The translations under genes were made by a program, and so were the position numbers. From a virus, in the IMG/VR virus record IMGVR_UViG_3300018914_000069, positions 1-58,466 of that record: a stretch of 58,466 nucleotides of DNA. One strand, given 5' to 3'. Each line of letters opens with the position of its first letter. Position 1 is the first letter of the stretch. Below the pieces are notes generated by a model that was not told the origin of the DNA, made no database searches, and was given only the letters and a program-made list of their open reading frames with translations. Positions 1 through 8,011 of the stretch are shown here, piece after piece.

Positions 1-330
1 TTACCATTGTTTCGCAAATTCCTCTTTAAATTGCTTCAAAGTACTTTCCACAAGGGCTTTGATTTCCTCATCAGTATACTTCAAACCAGCCTTCTCGAAT
101 TGTACCGTTAACCACTTAACTGCTTCATTATATTTTTGTTCACCATTATAATTTTTATATGCCTGTTCAACAAAGCGAATGGCAATAGCGACAAGTTCCT
201 TCTTTTGTTCAAGTTTCGATTTATCAATATACTGTTTAATGACGTAAGATAATCCAGAAGCAATTAAAATCACTAAAGATAATAAAAGATTCTCTAAAAT
301 ATCTTTCAATAAAACTTCCATTTCATTCAA
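1..330 (-). CDS. LL-H family phage holin
   Basis: A 109-residue protein with one N-terminal membrane segment (about residues 12-32), a charged helix, and a C-terminal block around QKYNEAVKWLTVQFEKAGL that is typical of the phage holin LL-H family. These proteins sit in the cytoplasmic membrane and take part in timed release of the endolysin. It is the last gene of the lysis cassette in transcription order, directly after the glucosaminidase. The stop codon is at the first bases of the window, so the gene is complete. The family is recognised from the conserved C-terminal block; the exact role among the three small membrane proteins of this cassette is inferred. Confidence 0.8.
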   Translation of the reverse strand: MNEMEVLLKDILENLLLSLVILIASGLSYVIKQYIDKSKLEQKKELVAIAIRFVEQAYKNYNGEQKYNEAVKWLTVQFEKAGLKYTDEEIKALVESTLKQFKEEFAKQW

Positions 331-338
331 ACCTCCAA

Positions 339-1103
339 TTATTTTTGTTTATTGGAAATTCGGTCTAAGAGCACAAGCGTCATCCAAGGTAACTCTTGAT
401 AAATTTCTCCACTATCTACACGCTTCTTCCAATCTTCAGGACTGTTGAGAAACCCCTTTTTAGATAAACTATCAATTGCTTCTTTAGCATATTTTTTACC
501 TTGTTCTGACATGATGAATTGCATAAAGGCATCCTCCTCTTTTGGACTGACAGGCGGAGTGATTTTCAGCTTGTGGTCGAGTGAATTATCGAATTGTGTT
601 AAGTTAAACTTCTCAACTATTTTGGTAATTTTAGACACATAAGAGGGATCGGTTGCATAACCACCACGCTTTAATGCGCTTGCAAATTCGTGTGGTGTTT
701 TCGCTTCCCACACACCTGCATTAACATATCTCTTGTTCTTCAGCAATGTAAAATGATCTGTAATGGCTTCTGCATAATTGTTATATGCACGAAATTTATC
801 CTTCACCAATACTTTGACTTTTCCGTTCACATTGCCAATTACTTTGACCAATGTGCCTGATTTCTTTGCTTTTTCCACTTGGGCTGGAGTGTAGTACTCT
901 GTCGTAAGAATCGTAACACTTCCCGCAGTCCCAACTCCTTTAATGTTGCCGATGTTGTAAGATTCTCTTCCTGTGACCATATCTTTTGGGGTCTTTAAAT
1001 TGAAACCAACTTCAAGGATTAACTGTGCAATGACCCCAGAAGGACAGGGATATCTACCGACAATGTGTTTCGCCAACATTTCAATAACTTGTTTTGGTGT
1101 CAT
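339..1103 (-). CDS. Glucosaminidase-type endolysin (GH73-like)
   Basis: A 254-residue cell wall hydrolase that probably cleaves the glycan strand of peptidoglycan for host lysis. The N-terminal part has the GH73/FlgJ-like pattern: a catalytic Glu candidate at residue 31 in AQLILEVGF, then YNIGNIKG, then FRAYNNYAEAITDHFTLL, and a C-terminal part of the domain around YATDPSYVSKI. No signal peptide is seen, so it would depend on a holin. No SH3 or LysM wall-binding repeat is visible; the last 70 residues are a charged helical tail. An AAGGTG site precedes the ATG. It lies between two holin-like genes. Confidence 0.85.
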   Translation of the reverse strand: MTPKQVIEMLAKHIVGRYPCPSGVIAQLILEVGFNLKTPKDMVTGRESYNIGNIKGVGTAGSVTILTTEYYTPAQVEKAKKSGTLVKVIGNVNGKVKVLVKDKFRAYNNYAEAITDHFTLLKNKRYVNAGVWEAKTPHEFASALKRGGYATDPSYVSKITKIVEKFNLTQFDNSLDHKLKITPPVSPKEEDAFMQFIMSEQGKKYAKEAIDSLSKKGFLNSPEDWKKRVDSGEIYQELPWMTLVLLDRISNKQK

Positions 1104-1115
1104 TTTTTCACCTTC

Positions 1116-1430
1116 TTAAATGAGAGGCTTCTCTTCGTCAGTTGTGTTGATAATTTCATCAAAGCAATCTCCACGTTGCCTGTATTCAATTTCAGCTTCA
1201 ACTTGTATATTCTGATCTTGTTTATTTTTTACATAAGATGCTCCAAATTTCACCATATTCACTCCTGTTACAGCAGCAATTAGTGCATAAAGGAGATTTG
1301 TTAAGTTCATTGGTAAATCGCCAAACTGAAAGATGGTGTAAACACCAATGCTAGAGAAAACAATCAACAAAACCATTATCGTACTTAATTTTGCTTCATC
1401 AATAGATAATCCATCTTTGAAAAAATTCAT
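1116..1430 (-). CDS. Two-segment membrane protein, probable holin
   Basis: A 104-residue protein with two hydrophobic segments (about residues 18-36 and 44-62) and a polar, acidic C-terminal tail. Size, topology and position between an XhlA-like gene and the endolysin fit a holin or holin partner. I do not recognise the precise family. A TAGGAGTT site precedes the ATG by a normal distance. Genes on both sides are less than 15 bases away, so co-transcription with the lysis cassette is likely. Confidence 0.6.
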   Translation of the reverse strand: MNFFKDGLSIDEAKLSTIMVLLIVFSSIGVYTIFQFGDLPMNLTNLLYALIAAVTGVNMVKFGASYVKNKQDQNIQVEAEIEYRQRGDCFDEIINTTDEEKPLI

Positions 1431-1443
1431 TTATATTCAACTC

Positions 1444-1845
1444 CTAAAATCCAAAGAATTGGATAATCTGTTCATGGTTGAATCCCAGAGCGAACAATAC
1501 CAACACAATCACTAATCCAATTAACCCTTTTACAGTGAGCAATTGTTGAAGCATATTCCCATCATTATTGTTCTCTGCTTCATAGCGTGCCTTCATGGAT
1601 TGCAAGTCAGTGTTCACCTGATTAAGTGTATCCTCAGTTTTCTCTTGCTTCTCAACCAGCAATTTTATTTGTTCAGATTGTGTTTTAAGAAAAGCAGTAG
1701 TAGCAGCAGTGTTCTTTTCGATTGAAATTACCGCCTCTGTCAACCTTTGAACCGTTGCTTTGTGATCTGCTTCAATAATATCAACACGTTTTTCAATATT
1801 ATCTACTTTGACAGTTAGTGCATCTAAAGATAGGGGAGAGGACAT
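1444..1845 (-). CDS. XhlA-like coiled-coil membrane protein
   Basis: About 133 residues: a long N-terminal heptad-rich coiled coil (residues 8-95, with repeated VDNIEKRVDIIE-like segments) and a single C-terminal membrane segment (about residues 104-124). This layout matches the haemolysin XhlA family that works with holins in Bacillus prophages such as PBSX. I place the start at 1845, not at the upstream ATG (1863), because AAGGGTG lies 8 bases before the inner ATG and nothing suitable precedes the outer one. It is the first gene of the lysis cassette. Confidence 0.65.
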   Translation of the reverse strand: MSSPLSLDALTVKVDNIEKRVDIIEADHKATVQRLTEAVISIEKNTAATTAFLKTQSEQIKLLVEKQEKTEDTLNQVNTDLQSMKARYEAENNNDGNMLQQLLTVKGLIGLVIVLVLFALGFNHEQIIQFFGF

Positions 1846-1879
1846 TGGATTCACACCCTTCAATTTCTTATATTTTATA

Positions 1880-1907
1880 TTGCATTTACAGAAAATTTTG
1901 GTATAAT
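1880..1907 (+). promoter_or_regulatory. Plus-strand promoter facing the late genes
   Basis: TTGCAT at 1880-1885, a 16-base spacer ending in TGG, and TATAAT at 1902-1907, giving an extended -10 (TGnTATAAT). It points rightward, opposite to all surrounding late genes, and is followed within 60 bases by a terminator. Confidence 0.6.
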
Positions 1908-1913
1908 AAATCT

Positions 1914-1970
1914 ATCAGTGGCGAACACTACTGACGGACTCCCTTTATCGTTGGATAGGGGAGTCCTTTT
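1914..1970 (+). ncRNA. Candidate small RNA opposite the late operon
   Basis: The promoter at 1880-1907 would start a transcript near 1914 that ends at the intrinsic terminator at 1936-1970, giving an RNA of about 55 nt. It has a small 5' stem (TCAGT at 1915-1919 with ACTGA near 1930-1934) and then the terminator stem. No open reading frame fits. The 3' arm contains GGATAGGGGAGTCC, one of the repeated GGGGAG motifs, so the RNA would be complementary to CUCCCC stretches in the late mRNAs. Expression is not shown; the unit is inferred from promoter and terminator alone. Confidence 0.5.
1936..1970 (+). terminator. Rho-independent terminator (plus strand)
   Basis: GGACTCCC (1936-1943) pairs perfectly with GGGAGTCC (1959-1966), followed by TTTTATTT on the plus strand. 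On the minus strand there is no T-run after the stem, so it does not serve the tail fibre gene. Confidence 0.7.
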
Positions 1971-1981
1971 ATTTCAAAAGA

Positions 1982-4192
1982 CTATGTACTTAAATCGATC
2001 CACAATAAAGTGGTGTTAGATGGGGCGTTGGTATCTGCGACGTATCCACCGCCAGATGCAGTAATGCTTGATTTCACTTCATTTATTGCCGCAACGAGGT
2101 TAGTTTTATCTGTAGTTGTTAGGCTATTCAAAGTTCCTATTTGTGTTTGGATATTGCTTGTGGCACCACTTAAGTATCCCAATTGCGTGGTCGTTATAGT
2201 ACTTGCTGCCACCTTGCCACTCGAATTAGACACTAATACTCTAGAGGCTGTTAAGTTCGAAGTTGTAATTGTGGATGCTGCACCAGTGATTATATCTTGC
2301 TTATTGTTTATTGCTGATAAGTCAAAGGATGTTTCTGTGCCAGATTGTGTTATTTTATCCAATACACTTTGATTTGAGTGAACGTGTAATCTTGTGTCAT
2401 TATCAAGAACGACATTTTGACCGTTCGACTTAATATCACCCACAACATCTAACTTCGCTGAAGGGGAAGATGTGCCTATACCGAGATTACCATTTGGATC
2501 TAATCTCATTTTTTCGGTAGGGGCAGATGATGAAGCAGACGTGCCGAAAATTAACGCTTGTGCTCCAGTTGTGGGTGTATTGGTGCGAACCCCAGCAATA
2601 TAACTTGAAAATGCACCACTAGCGTCATTAGCTGTTGTATTAGAGAAACGCAATTCAACTTGGCTATTTGTAGTAGTTGAGTGATTCCGCAATCGTAATG
2701 CAGTTCCACCAGAAACAATGTCTTGCTTATATTGCGGTGAGGCTGTTCCAATCCCAAACTTACTATCAATTGATAACTCACCTTGTGCTCCAAGTGTGAT
2801 TGCATCCGACTTCGCCTTATCAACCTTACCCATAAGTCCATCGTTAAGATTTGCTACAGCAACAGGGATTGGGTCAGAACCTCCCGTTAGGTGCTCGTTG
2901 CCATGCTGCGGAAATGGAGAGCCAGTGAAGGCTTGAGTATATACGATTGTTACTTCGTCTCCATTATTTAGACTAGAATTTAAAGTAATGCTTGTTTCAG
3001 ATGTTTCCTGAAAAGATTTATTTGGCAATCTGTTTCCCCAAACATATGCTTGAATCATGTTTTTATTCGGCACATAAGTACCCTGTGTAAGATTAAAAAC
3101 AGTTTGTCCCTCTGTAGCAATGAATTTTTCTTCTTTAATAACATAATTAGAAGAAATGGTGTCAATTTCCGCGTTCAGTACACCATCTGCATTGATAAAT
3201 AGATTCTCCCCAATTTTAACTCCTCCAAGGGTAGTGGAGGATGCAATGGGTAATTTGTTTAAAAATGCTCCATCCTTAACCTTTATGTAATTATTTGTTG
3301 TATCAACAACAATTGTATTCCCATCTACTTTAACATCTGCTTTAATTTTATTATTGGCATCATCATAAGTGAGATCAATGGAAGAAGTATCGGTAAGTAT
3401 GCTCCCAACTGCGTCTTGTGCTCGCTCATCGGTAAAATATAAATTTGTTCCTTCTGTAATGTTGCTAGTAGTGTGAGTATGCGAAGCACTAGCTTTTGTA
3501 GCAAGGCCATCATCGACGTATTTCTTTCTTACAGCTTCATTGTCATTTGTAGGAGAAATAGCAGGAAGAATAGGGATAGAGGAAAATGTTTTTATGCCAC
3601 TGATCGTTTCACTCCCAGTAGAATGAACATAATCGCTTTCACTAAAATCTGTTATAGTTGATTTTGTATGCGTGTGACTAAGGTTCGCTTTTTGGGCTAA
3701 TTCACTTGAAATTTTGCTTGCAGTCCAAAGATTGTTAGTTGTATTGATTGAATCATTAACGTCTCTTCCATCAACCTTATCTGAGTTTGTAGCAAAATCT
3801 GCGTTTATAGCAGCAATAACTTTACCATCCCCATCTGGATCATAGGTGGATTTTAACATGTCACCAGAATTAGTGCCGCCCCCAACACCGTTGTCCGTTG
3901 ATTCATTGCCTGTTGCTCTTTTAGCAATTACAAATTTATTTTTTGAATCGCCATTAATAAAAATAACAAAAACTTCTTCATTATCCAGAAATCTAACATT
4001 TGGGTTACATGGGACAGTTTGCGGGGTGGGGGAGCCATCAATAAATACACTTAATTCATAAGCAGATATGACAGAATTAATTTTCCCTAAATGCCATTCT
4101 CCCTGAAGAAGTTTTTCATTTTCAAGGATTCCATAGACAATCTCTTTTATTTTCGAAAATACATCCTCGGTGATTTTATAATCTGACATCAA
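1982..4192 (-). CDS. Tail fibre protein
   Basis: A 736-residue fibre. The first ~100 residues form a globular domain that probably attaches to the tail tip. They are followed by fibre-type segments: HTHT motifs of the kind that bind metal in trimeric fibres, NLYFTDERAQDAV, GIGTASPQYKQDI and GIGTSSPSAKLDVVGDIKSNG-like repeats, all common in phage fibres. The C-terminus ends in NTTLLWIDLS, a motif also seen three times in the 8012-9280 protein. The protein would contact the host surface. It is the last tail gene before the lysis cassette. A GGTGAATTG site precedes the ATG. No chaperone-type intramolecular peptidase is obvious. Confidence 0.8.
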   Translation of the reverse strand: MMSDYKITEDVFSKIKEIVYGILENEKLLQGEWHLGKINSVISAYELSVFIDGSPTPQTVPCNPNVRFLDNEEVFVIFINGDSKNKFVIAKRATGNESTDNGVGGGTNSGDMLKSTYDPDGDGKVIAAINADFATNSDKVDGRDVNDSINTTNNLWTASKISSELAQKANLSHTHTKSTITDFSESDYVHSTGSETISGIKTFSSIPILPAISPTNDNEAVRKKYVDDGLATKASASHTHTTSNITEGTNLYFTDERAQDAVGSILTDTSSIDLTYDDANNKIKADVKVDGNTIVVDTTNNYIKVKDGAFLNKLPIASSTTLGGVKIGENLFINADGVLNAEIDTISSNYVIKEEKFIATEGQTVFNLTQGTYVPNKNMIQAYVWGNRLPNKSFQETSETSITLNSSLNNGDEVTIVYTQAFTGSPFPQHGNEHLTGGSDPIPVAVANLNDGLMGKVDKAKSDAITLGAQGELSIDSKFGIGTASPQYKQDIVSGGTALRLRNHSTTTNSQVELRFSNTTANDASGAFSSYIAGVRTNTPTTGAQALIFGTSASSSAPTEKMRLDPNGNLGIGTSSPSAKLDVVGDIKSNGQNVVLDNDTRLHVHSNQSVLDKITQSGTETSFDLSAINNKQDIITGAASTITTSNLTASRVLVSNSSGKVAASTITTTQLGYLSGATSNIQTQIGTLNSLTTTDKTNLVAAINEVKSSITASGGGYVADTNAPSNTTLLWIDLST

Positions 4193-4201
4193 TTCACCTC
4201 C

Positions 4202-5377
4202 CTAAATGAAATTCCAATCATCAATCACTTTCCTGTACTTGATACATTCACACATCATCAATTGGGGATTTAACGGAACTTGAAATGACTCCATTAAATA
4301 CTTGCCTTGTACGGAGTTTTCAGCATCTATTATTTCAATAACATCCCCAGCATCATGCAAGTACATGGGAGAGATTGATAGTGAGATTCTTTCGGCATAA
4401 CCAAGTCGCTTCATTAATTCATATTTTGCTCGCCATTTGGCTTTTTCCGTAGTATCTATTAAAAAGTCTGGGTTCCCGTTGTTATGGAAATATGTAACCT
4501 TGCCTATCTTCTGAATGGAGTATGGGTTATCAACCCATAATGGATTGTTTTCATCAACGACCAAATCATAAAGAACACTGGGGGTTTGACTTGACCCGCC
4601 AATTACGCGAATGTGATTCGCTAATCCTGAATCATCCATTTTCCTGATATTCCCCGCATAAAACCGTTCGGTCGGATCTCCATACTTGTAGCTCCATACT
4701 ACAGGTTGTGCATCGAATTCATTCAAGTCAATTTTTCTCAACCTCAAATAACCATCGACGTCATAATAAACATCACACTCTGCAAACTTAGCTAATTCTT
4801 CAATTGCTTGCCACCTGTTATCACTTGGAGCATATGTTAGCTCACGAGGAGTTCTTGTGGCAATATTGTCAAAGTTAAACAAAGTTTCACCTTGAGCAAT
4901 CGTTTTAATTGCCTCGGTAATCAAAGTATTATTTGCGATTGTGGTTTCATTTACGAACTTGCCTCTTTTGTCAGTGTAAAGATAAGCCTTATCCATACCG
5001 TTAATTGAGGTTCTTTTGCCATTGAAATCATGACTATCTTGTGGCTCGGTCATAATGAAAACGCCTTGGGGAACATATTCAATTGTCCCATCGAGGAGCT
5101 TTAGTCCTGTGTAAACTTTAACTCGTTTATCAATCCAAATTAAGTTTTGTTCTCCCCAAGTAAAGTCTCCATTTGTGTTATCAAGTGAAAAGGAAAAAGA
5201 CCTGCGTATAGGTCTATCCATTGAAACACTGATTGAGCCAATATCATTTTTACTTACTTGCTTCGTATATTCACCAAGATAGCGCATCGTGCTATCATAA
5301 AATTCAATTTTAACAAAAACTTCTTTTTGACGAGGAGATAGTACTGTCTTAATGTAATTATCACTTACAGGATACAA
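4202..5377 (-). CDS. Tail tip/baseplate protein (DUF5048-like)
   Basis: About 391 residues resembling the hub-type proteins found after the distal tail gene in Gram-positive siphophages. The N-terminal part (ISVSMDRPIRRSFSFSLDN) resembles the start of phage minor structural proteins, and the middle (RWQAIEELAKFAECDVYYDVDGY, then LRLRKID) resembles gp27-like hub domains. The open frame starts at 5410, but that ATG lies in the loop of a terminator. I prefer the TTG at 5377, which has GAGGTGG five bases upstream. The role in the tail tip is inferred from family resemblance and position. Confidence 0.65.
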   Translation of the reverse strand: MYPVSDNYIKTVLSPRQKEVFVKIEFYDSTMRYLGEYTKQVSKNDIGSISVSMDRPIRRSFSFSLDNTNGDFTWGEQNLIWIDKRVKVYTGLKLLDGTIEYVPQGVFIMTEPQDSHDFNGKRTSINGMDKAYLYTDKRGKFVNETTIANNTLITEAIKTIAQGETLFNFDNIATRTPRELTYAPSDNRWQAIEELAKFAECDVYYDVDGYLRLRKIDLNEFDAQPVVWSYKYGDPTERFYAGNIRKMDDSGLANHIRVIGGSSQTPSVLYDLVVDENNPLWVDNPYSIQKIGKVTYFHNNGNPDFLIDTTEKAKWRAKYELMKRLGYAERISLSISPMYLHDAGDVIEIIDAENSVQGKYLMESFQVPLNPQLMMCECIKYRKVIDDWNFI

Positions 5378-5397
5378 CTTTTCCCACCTCACAAAAA

Positions 5398-5420
5398 AGG
5401 AGAGGGGCATAGCCTCTCCT
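5398..5420 (-). terminator. Rho-independent terminator between tail genes
   Basis: AGGAGAGG (5398-5405) pairs with CCTCTCCT (5413-5420) and is followed on the minus strand by TTTTTTG. It sits after the papain-like gene and overlaps the apparent first ATG of the next open frame. Confidence 0.75.
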
Positions 5421-5423
5421 GTA

Positions 5424-5897
5424 TTAATTAACTTTAGCTAAAAATTTAGATTTAACTAAATCTGCTGGTGTAACATGTCCATCAACTTCAGCAGAAAGGT
5501 CAATATTAGCAGATTTAAATAGGCGATCAACGAATTCCGAGCAATTGAATTTTTTAGAGTTATCGGCTATAGGCAAACCAGTTAGTAAATAAAGACCATG
5601 TGAAATACTTTGCCATAAGTCATAGTTCGTACCTAAATTATTGTAGATAAACTTCTCCATTGACTCCAACTGACTTGGAGTCAATTCACCTATGTATCTA
5701 TACACATCAAAAGAAGAAGAGTGATATCTAAGAAATCTTTCTTGTAAGGGATACCACCAGTTAGTTTCAACAACTGTTCGCTTTCCAGTTACAACGGCGA
5801 CATGTGAGTAGGGGGAGTGAGTAATCCGACTAACCATTTTGCTAATGATTGGTGTATCACCGCGAACGAAAAGGAGATCAAAGCACCTTAGTTCCAT
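5424..5897 (-). CDS. Permuted papain-like (YiiX/C92-type) cysteine hydrolase
   Basis: A 157-residue protein with the permuted NlpC/P60-papain layout: an N-terminal DLLFVRG, the catalytic His in YSHVAV (about residue 32), then VETNW, and the catalytic Cys in FNCSEFVDRLF (about residue 118). Such enzymes hydrolyse amide or ester bonds and in phage tails may act on wall peptides or lipids. It lies between a fibre-associated protein and the tail tip protein and ends in its own terminator, so it is probably a structural or locally acting tail enzyme. The substrate cannot be read from the sequence. Confidence 0.7.
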   Translation of the reverse strand: MELRCFDLLFVRGDTPIISKMVSRITHSPYSHVAVVTGKRTVVETNWWYPLQERFLRYHSSSFDVYRYIGELTPSQLESMEKFIYNNLGTNYDLWQSISHGLYLLTGLPIADNSKKFNCSEFVDRLFKSANIDLSAEVDGHVTPADLVKSKFLAKVN

Positions 5898-5909
5898 ACT
5901 CTCGACCTC

Positions 5910-6521
5910 CTACCAATTTATTGCATCTATTTCTTCTTTTGTGGTTGCAGCCAATACTTTTGGTTGTAAAATATCTCTAAATTTACTAATTTGATCTTGT
6001 TTATGTTGAACCCCTGCATAATATACAGCATTAAATTCAGATGCATTTAAGGAAATTCTGTGAACTTTCCCGTCTTTATGCGCTGTCCAAGAAATAGAAT
6101 TTATCATACCATCCGTAAAAGCTATTTTTGCATCTTTAAAATTACTTTGCGCCTCGGCATCATAGCTAAATTGGTAAGTTCCTCCACAGACTTCAACTTG
6201 AAAATAACCATTTATTGCTTCTCCACATGCTACATTCAATTGATTAATTTTATTTTGTTTTAATTCATCTAATGTTTTAGATAGAATATTAATCCCTATT
6301 GGCGCTCCGTTTGCATCACAAACTAGTTCGCAGCGCCTTCCAATTCTATTTTTTTCTTCTTCATCGGAAATTTTAATAAATCCATAATCGGCAAGTGAGC
6401 CTCCAAGGTTCGGAATAATGTTTACTTCTATTTCACGTTCTCCAGTATGCTCAGGATCAACGATTGTGCCAGAATAACCTACTATTGAAAAATCAGATTT
6501 TCTATAACATACAAATGACAT
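5910..6521 (-). CDS. DUF4376-like tail fibre-associated protein
   Basis: About 203 residues. The C-terminal half (LKQNKINQLNVACGEAI, YQFSYDAEAQSNF, SWTAHKDGKVHRISLNASEF) matches the DUF4376 pattern found in many phage fibre or fibre-assembly proteins. The N-terminal ~90 residues are a variable attachment region. The ATG at 6521 overlaps the stop of the upstream gene (TGATG), with GGGAGG ten bases upstream, so translation is probably coupled. Function is inferred from family and position. Confidence 0.65.
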   Translation of the reverse strand: MSFVCYRKSDFSIVGYSGTIVDPEHTGEREIEVNIIPNLGGSLADYGFIKISDEEEKNRIGRRCELVCDANGAPIGINILSKTLDELKQNKINQLNVACGEAINGYFQVEVCGGTYQFSYDAEAQSNFKDAKIAFTDGMINSISWTAHKDGKVHRISLNASEFNAVYYAGVQHKQDQISKFRDILQPKVLAATTKEEIDAINW

Positions 6522-7147
6522 CAACTTTCAACCTCCCATAGAACCCGTACGTTTAACGTGGATGTTGCCGATGTACTCCCATTTTTAAATAAAATAACGA
6601 GATCATTTGTAGTTGAATCAATATACGCATCAGTGATGAGAATAGAAGTGCCGAACATACCACTATACGACAGTCGCCCAGTAACGGCTTTACTGTACAT
6701 TCCCGATCCTGCGGTGGCACCGTCATCCGCGTAGATGGCTACAGATTCGTTCGGATCAGTGGTGAAACGTGCAAAAATACCGTCCTCCCCATTTGCCTTA
6801 TGGGCAAAAAATCTCCCCTTACGAGCTGCAAAACCAAGTGGAATTCTCTTAGTATATGTTGAGTTTATACCTATCACAGTGGTGTTATCTGACCAAACTC
6901 CATTTGCGAATCTAGCTGTTCCCGCAATATAGCCCGCAGAATCACGGATGACAAATGAATTAGCATTCACAGATTGTGAAAAAGTAAAATTATTTATTGA
7001 CGAGATATTAATATTTTTATTTGTATCTCTAACTACTACAGTATCGGAAACGTTAGTTGTCGAGGGGGTTTTACCACCCAATTTATTTGCATTTTCAGCA
7101 TCTAAAGGAACCCAAGTCGTCCCATTATGGTATTTCATTAACGGCAT
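6521..7147 (-). CDS. Tail fibre/receptor-binding-type protein
   Basis: A 208-residue protein starting MPLMKYHNGTTWVPLDAENA, an opening common to short phage fibre proteins. It is rich in Gly, Ser, Thr and Asn with beta-strand periodicity. I chose the ATG at 7147 because AAGGAGG lies six bases upstream; the longer frame beginning at 7177 has no such site. The gene overlaps the DUF4376-like gene at its stop, suggesting that the two act together at the tail tip. Confidence 0.55.
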   Translation of the reverse strand: MPLMKYHNGTTWVPLDAENANKLGGKTPSTTNVSDTVVVRDTNKNINISSINNFTFSQSVNANSFVIRDSAGYIAGTARFANGVWSDNTTVIGINSTYTKRIPLGFAARKGRFFAHKANGEDGIFARFTTDPNESVAIYADDGATAGSGMYSKAVTGRLSYSGMFGTSILITDAYIDSTTNDLVILFKNGSTSATSTLNVRVLWEVES

Positions 7148-7192
7148 AATAAACCTCCTTAAAATAAATACAACCACTGCTTACGAGAGTGC

Positions 7193-7996
7193 TCAAGATT
7201 GAAAATATTCCTCTAATGTCATTATTTCAATTGCGTCAATAGTAACCTGTATGAAATCTCTGTCTCTCCATGTGTTCATTGGATTAGATTTTCGTGGGTT
7301 ACTAATATCACAAACATATACTTCACCAGTTGAGCCTTTAATCAGGAAAGGTTTATGTTGTTTAATAAATTTGTTCAATATTCTCTCATATACTTGCCCT
7401 GATTTTTCATATTCAGAAGGGATAAATACCGCGCTCAATGAAAAAGTATGATATGACTGTGGTGTGTAATATATTTGAGGGTATTGAGCCATTGTGTCAA
7501 TTTGGACTCTGCCTTGAATAAAGTTTGTATCCACATTAGGTTCTGAGCCTATGAATTTATCAAAAGAAAGTACTTCGTTTGTTTCTTTGTCAACAATGTA
7601 CCATCCAGTAAACTCCGATTCCACTTCAATTTCATTTGGGCTGCCCTCAAGATCATTGTCACCTATTGGAACAATACTATAAATATATCTATTATTACCT
7701 TGAGTGTAATCAATAAATTCTAAACCTTGTCCATGAATGTAATCTGCATATCCAATTGTCAACGATTTTATCTCATTGACTTTTCTTCGTTTAATTGCAA
7801 ATTTAACAATCTTAACACCTGCGTTATTTACATTACCTGCTTCTAAATTGTTAATAAAACTAGCTAACAGATATGTATCGATCTGCCAAGGGTTTTTCGT
7901 GGCGCTAACATCAACTCCAGAATCTGTTCTAGACCTAACATGAATTTCATCAATCGTGCATTTTTTTATTTCAATTTGATTGATATTGGTAATCAA
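7193..7996 (-). CDS. Tail tip protein, function unassigned
   Basis: A 267-residue protein of mixed beta character. The C-terminal half (TFSLSAVFIPSEYEKSGQVYE, FLIKGSTGEVYVCDI, FIQVTIDAIEI) resembles the accessory fold of phage baseplate proteins that fix a ring to the tube. A TTG start at 7996 is supported by AGGAGGTG five bases upstream. It is read after the 422-residue Fn3-like protein and before the fibres, so a structural role is likely. I do not recognise the family. Confidence 0.5.
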   Translation of the reverse strand: MITNINQIEIKKCTIDEIHVRSRTDSGVDVSATKNPWQIDTYLLASFINNLEAGNVNNAGVKIVKFAIKRRKVNEIKSLTIGYADYIHGQGLEFIDYTQGNNRYIYSIVPIGDNDLEGSPNEIEVESEFTGWYIVDKETNEVLSFDKFIGSEPNVDTNFIQGRVQIDTMAQYPQIYYTPQSYHTFSLSAVFIPSEYEKSGQVYERILNKFIKQHKPFLIKGSTGEVYVCDISNPRKSNPMNTWRDRDFIQVTIDAIEIMTLEEYFQS

Positions 7997-8011
7997 TATT
8001 TCACCTCCTTA

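Noticed and set aside
1936-1966. Hairpin as terminator of the tail fibre gene
   Set aside because: The T-run is on the plus strand only, so it cannot end the leftward tail transcript efficiently.
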